DNA from: Actinomycetota bacterium
Lineage (GTDB): Bacteria > Actinomycetota > Actinomycetes > Mycobacteriales > Mycobacteriaceae
NCBI GenBank assembly: GCA_005787665.1
Contig: SYAB01000298.1
Coordinates: 1 to 8,803 of the forward strand
Direction: 5' to 3'
DNA: 8,803 nt
How positions within the stretch are numbered: the first letter of the stretch is position 1; the number at the start of each line of letters is the position of its first letter. The translations under genes and the position numbers were made by a program. The notes beneath the pieces are model-generated. The model did no database searches. It was not told where the DNA came from and saw only the letters and a program-made list of their open reading frames with translations. Positions 6,334 to 8,803 of the stretch are shown piece after piece.

Positions 6334-7448
6334 GCCCCGGCGCACTCGACGGCGTCGTCGTCGTCGACTTCAGCCGGGTATTGGCCGGCCCGTACGCCAC
6401 CATGCTTCTGGGCGACTACGGCGCCGAAGTAATCAAGGTGGAGCGTCCGGCGGTCGGCGACGACACCCGCGCGTGGGGCCCGCCCTACGACTCACAGGGC
6501 GTGGCAACCTATTTCAACGCGATGAACCGCAACAAGCGCTCAGTGACGGTGGACCTGTCCGTCCCGGCCGGTGTGGCGCGGGCCCGCGAGCTGGTCGCCG
6601 GCGCCGATATCGTGGTGGAGAACTTCCGCCCCGGCACCATGGAACGGCTCGGACTGGGCTATGCGGACCTGCGGCAGATCCGGCCCGACCTGATCTATTG
6701 CGCCATCTCGGGTTTCGGAAACGAGGGCGGCGCTACCCTGCCCGGCTACGACCTGCTGGCGCAGGCGGTGGGCGGGCTGATGAGCGTGACCGGACCGGCA
6801 CCCGGTGCGCCCACCAAGGTGGGCGTGGCGCTGGTCGACGTGTTGACCGGCCTGCACGCGCTGTCGGGGATCCTGGCCGCCCTGCACCACCGCGATCGCA
6901 CCGGCGAAGGTCAGCGGGTCGATACCAACCTCTTGTCGTCACTGTTGTCGTCGATGGTCAACCAGGCCTCCGGGTATCTGGGGGCGGGCGCGGTGCCGGG
7001 CATCATGGGCAACCGCCACCCCAGCATCACGCCCTACGAAACTTTCGATACCGCCGACCGACCGATCGCGGTGGCCGTCGGCAATGACAAGCAGTTCTCC
7101 GCCATCGCCGAGCAACTCGGCGTCCCGGAAGTCCTGGGCGACAGCCGTTTCGGCTCCAATCCGGATCGGGTGGCCAACCGCGAGGCGTTGTGCGCCATCC
7201 TCGGTCCGGTCTTCGCCACCCGCGGGGCGGACCACTGGCACCGGGTGCTGAGCGCGGCGGGTGTACCGGCCGGGCCGATCAACGATCTCGCCGAGGCGTT
7301 CGCCTTCGCCGAGCGGTTGGGTCTGGAGCCGATCGTCGCGGTGCCGGGCACGCCAACCCCTCAGGTCGCCAACCCGGTGACACTCTCGGCCACGCCCGTC
7401 ACCTACCGTCTGGCACCGCCCACGCTGGCGGCTGAAGCCGGTTCCTGA
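6330..7448 (+). CDS. Class III CoA-transferase (CaiB/BaiF family)
   Basis: A 372-residue family III CoA-transferase moving CoA between carboxylic acids through an aspartyl-CoA anhydride. Signatures: the N-terminal VVVDFSRVLAGPYATMLLGDYGAEVIKVE, the segment RNKRSVTVDL, VENFRPGTMERLGLGY, and PGYDLLAQAVGGLMSVTG with the catalytic Asp141 (equivalent to Asp169 of formyl-CoA transferase). Slightly short compared with the usual 380-430 residues, but complete. ATG 6330 overlaps the previous TGA (ATGA), showing translational coupling. In Pseudomonas, a family III transferase paired with gcdH activates glutarate, and human SUGCT (succinate-glutarate CoA transferase) is in the same family. By context it probably makes glutaryl-CoA from glutarate with succinyl-CoA as donor. 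Specificity in this family cannot be read from sequence, so other dicarboxylates remain possible. Confidence 0.87.
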   Translation: MSPGALDGVVVVDFSRVLAGPYATMLLGDYGAEVIKVERPAVGDDTRAWGPPYDSQGVATYFNAMNRNKRSVTVDLSVPAGVARARELVAGADIVVENFRPGTMERLGLGYADLRQIRPDLIYCAISGFGNEGGATLPGYDLLAQAVGGLMSVTGPAPGAPTKVGVALVDVLTGLHALSGILAALHHRDRTGEGQRVDTNLLSSLLSSMVNQASGYLGAGAVPGIMGNRHPSITPYETFDTADRPIAVAVGNDKQFSAIAEQLGVPEVLGDSRFGSNPDRVANREALCAILGPVFATRGADHWHRVLSAAGVPAGPINDLAEAFAFAERLGLEPIVAVPGTPTPQVANPVTLSATPVTYRLAPPTLAAEAGS

Positions 7449-7462
7449 CCGGCCCCGCCGCC
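7427..7462. terminator. Composite hairpin between convergent genes, possible bidirectional terminator
   Basis: Outer arms GGCGGC (7427-7432) and GCCGCC (7457-7462) enclose inner arms GCCGGT (7437-7442) and ACCGGC (7448-7453). The loop is five bases (TCCTG) and the internal loop has 4 and 3 bases, giving 12 base pairs in all. It covers the stop codon of the CoA-transferase and most of the 15-bp gap to the opposite gene's stop. There is no T-tract on either strand, so it is not a classical intrinsic terminator; mycobacteria often use such U-less stems or Rho. Position between two convergent genes supports the role. Confidence 0.45.
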
Positions 7463-7463
7463 G

Positions 7464-8537
7464 TCAGCCCCTACGCGGGTCGCGGGCGACCAGTGGAGCG
7501 GCCCGCCCGGTCAGCGGCGGCAGGTCGAAGAACCCCTTGACACCCGGGGCGGCCGCACAGGTGGCCGGGACGGCGTTGACGCAATGCGCGGCGGTCGCGA
7601 CTATGCCGGGGTTACTGATCAGTCCCTCCTCGACAGTCTCGGGCTGCCAACCCTTCACCGTGACGAAGGTGTTCGGGTGTCCCCGGACCTCGATCTCGTA
7701 GCGCTCCCCGGCGGGCCCGAAGGACCACGTCGGGTCGAGATTCTCCTCGCCCATCAGCCAGTTCACCGCGATACGCACGACGATCTTGTTGGTGACCACC
7801 GCGTCCCAGCAGAACCGACGACCGGCCACCTCACCGGGGCGGATCACTCCGATCGGCGAGTCGATGGGGGCGGTGGCCACCGCGATCTGCTGGCTGGTGC
7901 GGATCACCGGTTCGGCGTCGAACCCGAGGCGGTCGACGATCAGGCGCACCGACTGAAAGAAGCCGCCGTTGAGCAGCTTCTGCATGGGCCCGCTGAGCGC
8001 GTCGCGAGGGGTGCCACCGAAGCCCATCACGTGACGCAGGACATCGGGGGCGCCGTAGGTGCGTAGGTCGGAGAACTCCTCGGCCCGAACATGGGTGATC
8101 CCCGTCGACATCACCGAGAGCAGCAGCGGGAACAGTTCGGTGGCCGCCCCCGGCCCGATCCCGGCACCGTGCAGGGTGGCGTTGCCCTCCCGGGCCGCCG
8201 CTTCCAGGGGGGCCGCCTCGGACGCGCTGGGGTAGAACCACCCGAGCGGGCTGACGACGTTCTTGCCCGACCGCAACAACGCGGCGACCTCGTCGACGTT
8301 CGGCAGCAGCGGCGCGTAGATCACCGCGTCCGCGTCGAGGGCGAGAATCTCCTCGTGGCTGCCGGTGGCCACCACACCCAGCGGTGCGGTGCCGATGAGG
8401 TCCCCGACATCCCGGCCCGCCTTGGCGGACGAGTGCACCCAGCAGCCGACCAGCTCGAGTTCGGGATGCTCGAGCACGGCCCGGATGGCGGCCACACCGA
8501 CCGAGCCGGTGGCCCACTGCACCACCCGAAGCGCCAT
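7464..8537 (-). CDS. DapB-like NAD(P)-binding protein (Rv1059-like; 2,4-diaminopentanoate dehydrogenase family)
   Basis: A 357-residue protein with a Rossmann start ([12 protein letters not shown], residues 3-14), then [12 protein letters not shown], the family motif [14 protein letters not shown], and a C-terminal [15 protein letters not shown] block ending near FFDLPPL. This pattern fits the mycobacterial 'dihydrodipicolinate reductase N-terminal domain' proteins, relatives of 2,4-diaminopentanoate dehydrogenase, and resembles M. tuberculosis Rv1059. It lacks the HHxxKxDxPSGT active-site motif of true DapB, so lysine biosynthesis is unlikely. Probably an oxidoreductase of unknown substrate. 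ATG at 8537 is chosen because the Rossmann strand follows directly; no ribosome site precedes it, but a -10-like TAGTCT ends six bases before the ATG, suggesting a leaderless mRNA. It is convergent with the CoA-transferase (15 bp) and divergent from the thiolase gene (39 bp). Confidence 0.85.
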   Translation of the reverse strand: MALRVVQWATGSVGVAAIRAVLEHPELELVGCWVHSSAKAGRDVGDLIGTAPLGVVATGSHEEILALDADAVIYAPLLPNVDEVAALLRSGKNVVSPLGWFYPSASEAAPLEAAAREGNATLHGAGIGPGAATELFPLLLSVMSTGITHVRAEEFSDLRTYGAPDVLRHVMGFGGTPRDALSGPMQKLLNGGFFQSVRLIVDRLGFDAEPVIRTSQQIAVATAPIDSPIGVIRPGEVAGRRFCWDAVVTNKIVVRIAVNWLMGEENLDPTWSFGPAGERYEIEVRGHPNTFVTVKGWQPETVEEGLISNPGIVATAAHCVNAVPATCAAAPGVKGFFDLPPLTGRAAPLVARDPRRG

Positions 8538-8543
8538 GACGGC

Positions 8544-8549
8544 AGACTA
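8544..8549 (-). promoter_or_regulatory. -10 box TAGTCT of a probable leaderless transcript
   Basis: Read on the minus strand, TAGTCT fits TANNNT and is followed by exactly six bases (GCCGTC) and then the ATG of the DapB-like gene. That places the transcription start on or next to the A of the start codon. No Shine-Dalgarno sequence is visible, which agrees with leaderless translation, a common mode in mycobacteria. Confidence 0.5.
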
Positions 8550-8562
8550 GCGGTGCCGCCAC

Positions 8563-8569
8563 AGGAAGG
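8563..8569 (+). promoter_or_regulatory. Shine-Dalgarno site of the thiolase gene
   Basis: AGGAAGG ends seven bases before ATG 8577, an excellent match to the anti-Shine-Dalgarno sequence, and it sets the start of the Ltp1-like gene. Its promoter must overlap the divergent gene, as only 39 bp separate the two start codons. Confidence 0.7.
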
Positions 8570-8576
8570 GACCGCC

Positions 8577-8803
8577 ATGCCGAAGAAGGTGTACGTCGTC
8601 GGGGTCGGAATGACGAAGTTCGAGAAGCCCGGCCGACGCGAGGGTTGGGACTACCCGGATATGGCGCTCGAGTCCGGCACCAAGGCCCTGGCCGACGCCG
8701 AGGTGGACTACGGCCAGATCGAGCAGGGCTTCGTCGGCTACTGCTCGGGTGACTCGACCTCCGGCCAGCGGGCGCTCTACGAACTGGGGATGACCGGTAT
8801 CCC
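8577..8803 (+). CDS. Lipid-transfer protein / SCP-x-type thiolase, N-terminal part (3' end outside window)
   Basis: The first 75 codons of a gene that runs off the window. The protein begins [19 protein letters not shown] and continues with [16 protein letters not shown], then [15 protein letters not shown] and [11 protein letters not shown]. This is the N-terminus of the SCP-x/thiolase family called lipid-transfer proteins in mycobacteria; M. tuberculosis Ltp1 (Rv2790c) is the closest I recall. These enzymes act on CoA thioesters, several of them in sterol side-chain degradation. The nucleophilic cysteine (NNNCSTGS-type motif) should come shortly after the window ends, so catalytic competence cannot be verified. 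A strong Shine-Dalgarno site supports the start. Divergent from the DapB-like gene. Which mycobacterial Ltp paralogue it is remains uncertain. Confidence 0.88.
   Translation, partial: MPKKVYVVGVGMTKFEKPGRREGWDYPDMALESGTKALADAEVDYGQIEQGFVGYCSGDSTSGQRALYELGMTGI

Noticed and set aside
7584..8066. Plus-strand open frame (160 codons) inside the DapB-like gene
   Set aside because: Antisense shadow with Arg/Gly/His/Asp-rich sequence and no recognisable motif; the minus strand carries a complete Rossmann protein.
1..8803. Mobile elements, tRNA/rRNA genes, CRISPR arrays, long repeats
   Set aside because: Nothing seen by eye: no transposase, integrase, regularly spaced repeats or tRNA-like cloverleaf, and nearly all bases are in recognised genes.

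Overview
The window reads as a chromosomal segment of a GC-rich actinobacterium, most likely a mycobacterium (Mycolicibacterium-like). The evidence is the strongly G/C-ending codons, the tight same-strand gene packing, and proteins I recognise as close relatives of Mycobacterium tuberculosis EchA8 (Rv1070c), Rv1069c, LpqV (Rv1064c), Rv1063c and Rv1059. These assignments are recalled from family knowledge; no database search was run.

Positions 1-3546 (+ strand): the 3' half of echA8 (enoyl-CoA hydratase), then a polytopic membrane alpha/beta-hydrolase, a small lipoprotein (lpqV) and a patatin-like serine hydrolase. Gaps are 11, 23 and 47 bp. The order matches the M. tuberculosis Rv1070c-Rv1063c region, but as I recall that genome has PE_PGRS genes and others inserted between the hydrolase and lpqV, and here there is no insertion. 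The set suggests lipid or acyl turnover at the cell envelope, but substrates cannot be read from sequence.

Positions 3547-3680: a 134-bp intergenic region with a candidate -10 hexamer, two inverted repeats that could be operators, and a good Shine-Dalgarno site.

Positions 3681-7448 (+ strand): a compact three-gene operon (1-bp gap, then a 4-bp ATGA overlap) encoding a glutaryl-CoA-dehydrogenase-type acyl-CoA dehydrogenase, an aldehyde dehydrogenase of the alpha-ketoglutaric-semialdehyde type, and a class III (CaiB/BaiF) CoA-transferase. Together they could carry out glutarate semialdehyde -> glutarate -> glutaryl-CoA -> crotonyl-CoA. EchA8, at the left edge, is the kind of enzyme that hydrates crotonyl-CoA. 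This is the most coherent biological idea in the window.

Positions 7464-8537 (- strand): a DapB-like NAD(P)-binding protein (Rv1059-like) convergent with the operon across a 15-bp gap that lies in a composite hairpin. Its start has the geometry of a leaderless mycobacterial transcript. Positions 8577-8803 (+ strand): the first 75 codons of an Ltp1-like/SCP-x thiolase, divergent from the previous gene across only 39 bp.

I found no mobile elements, tRNAs, rRNAs or CRISPR arrays. The region is mostly ordinary core and accessory lipid metabolism, and I do not see a clearly novel system beyond the inferred glutarate module.
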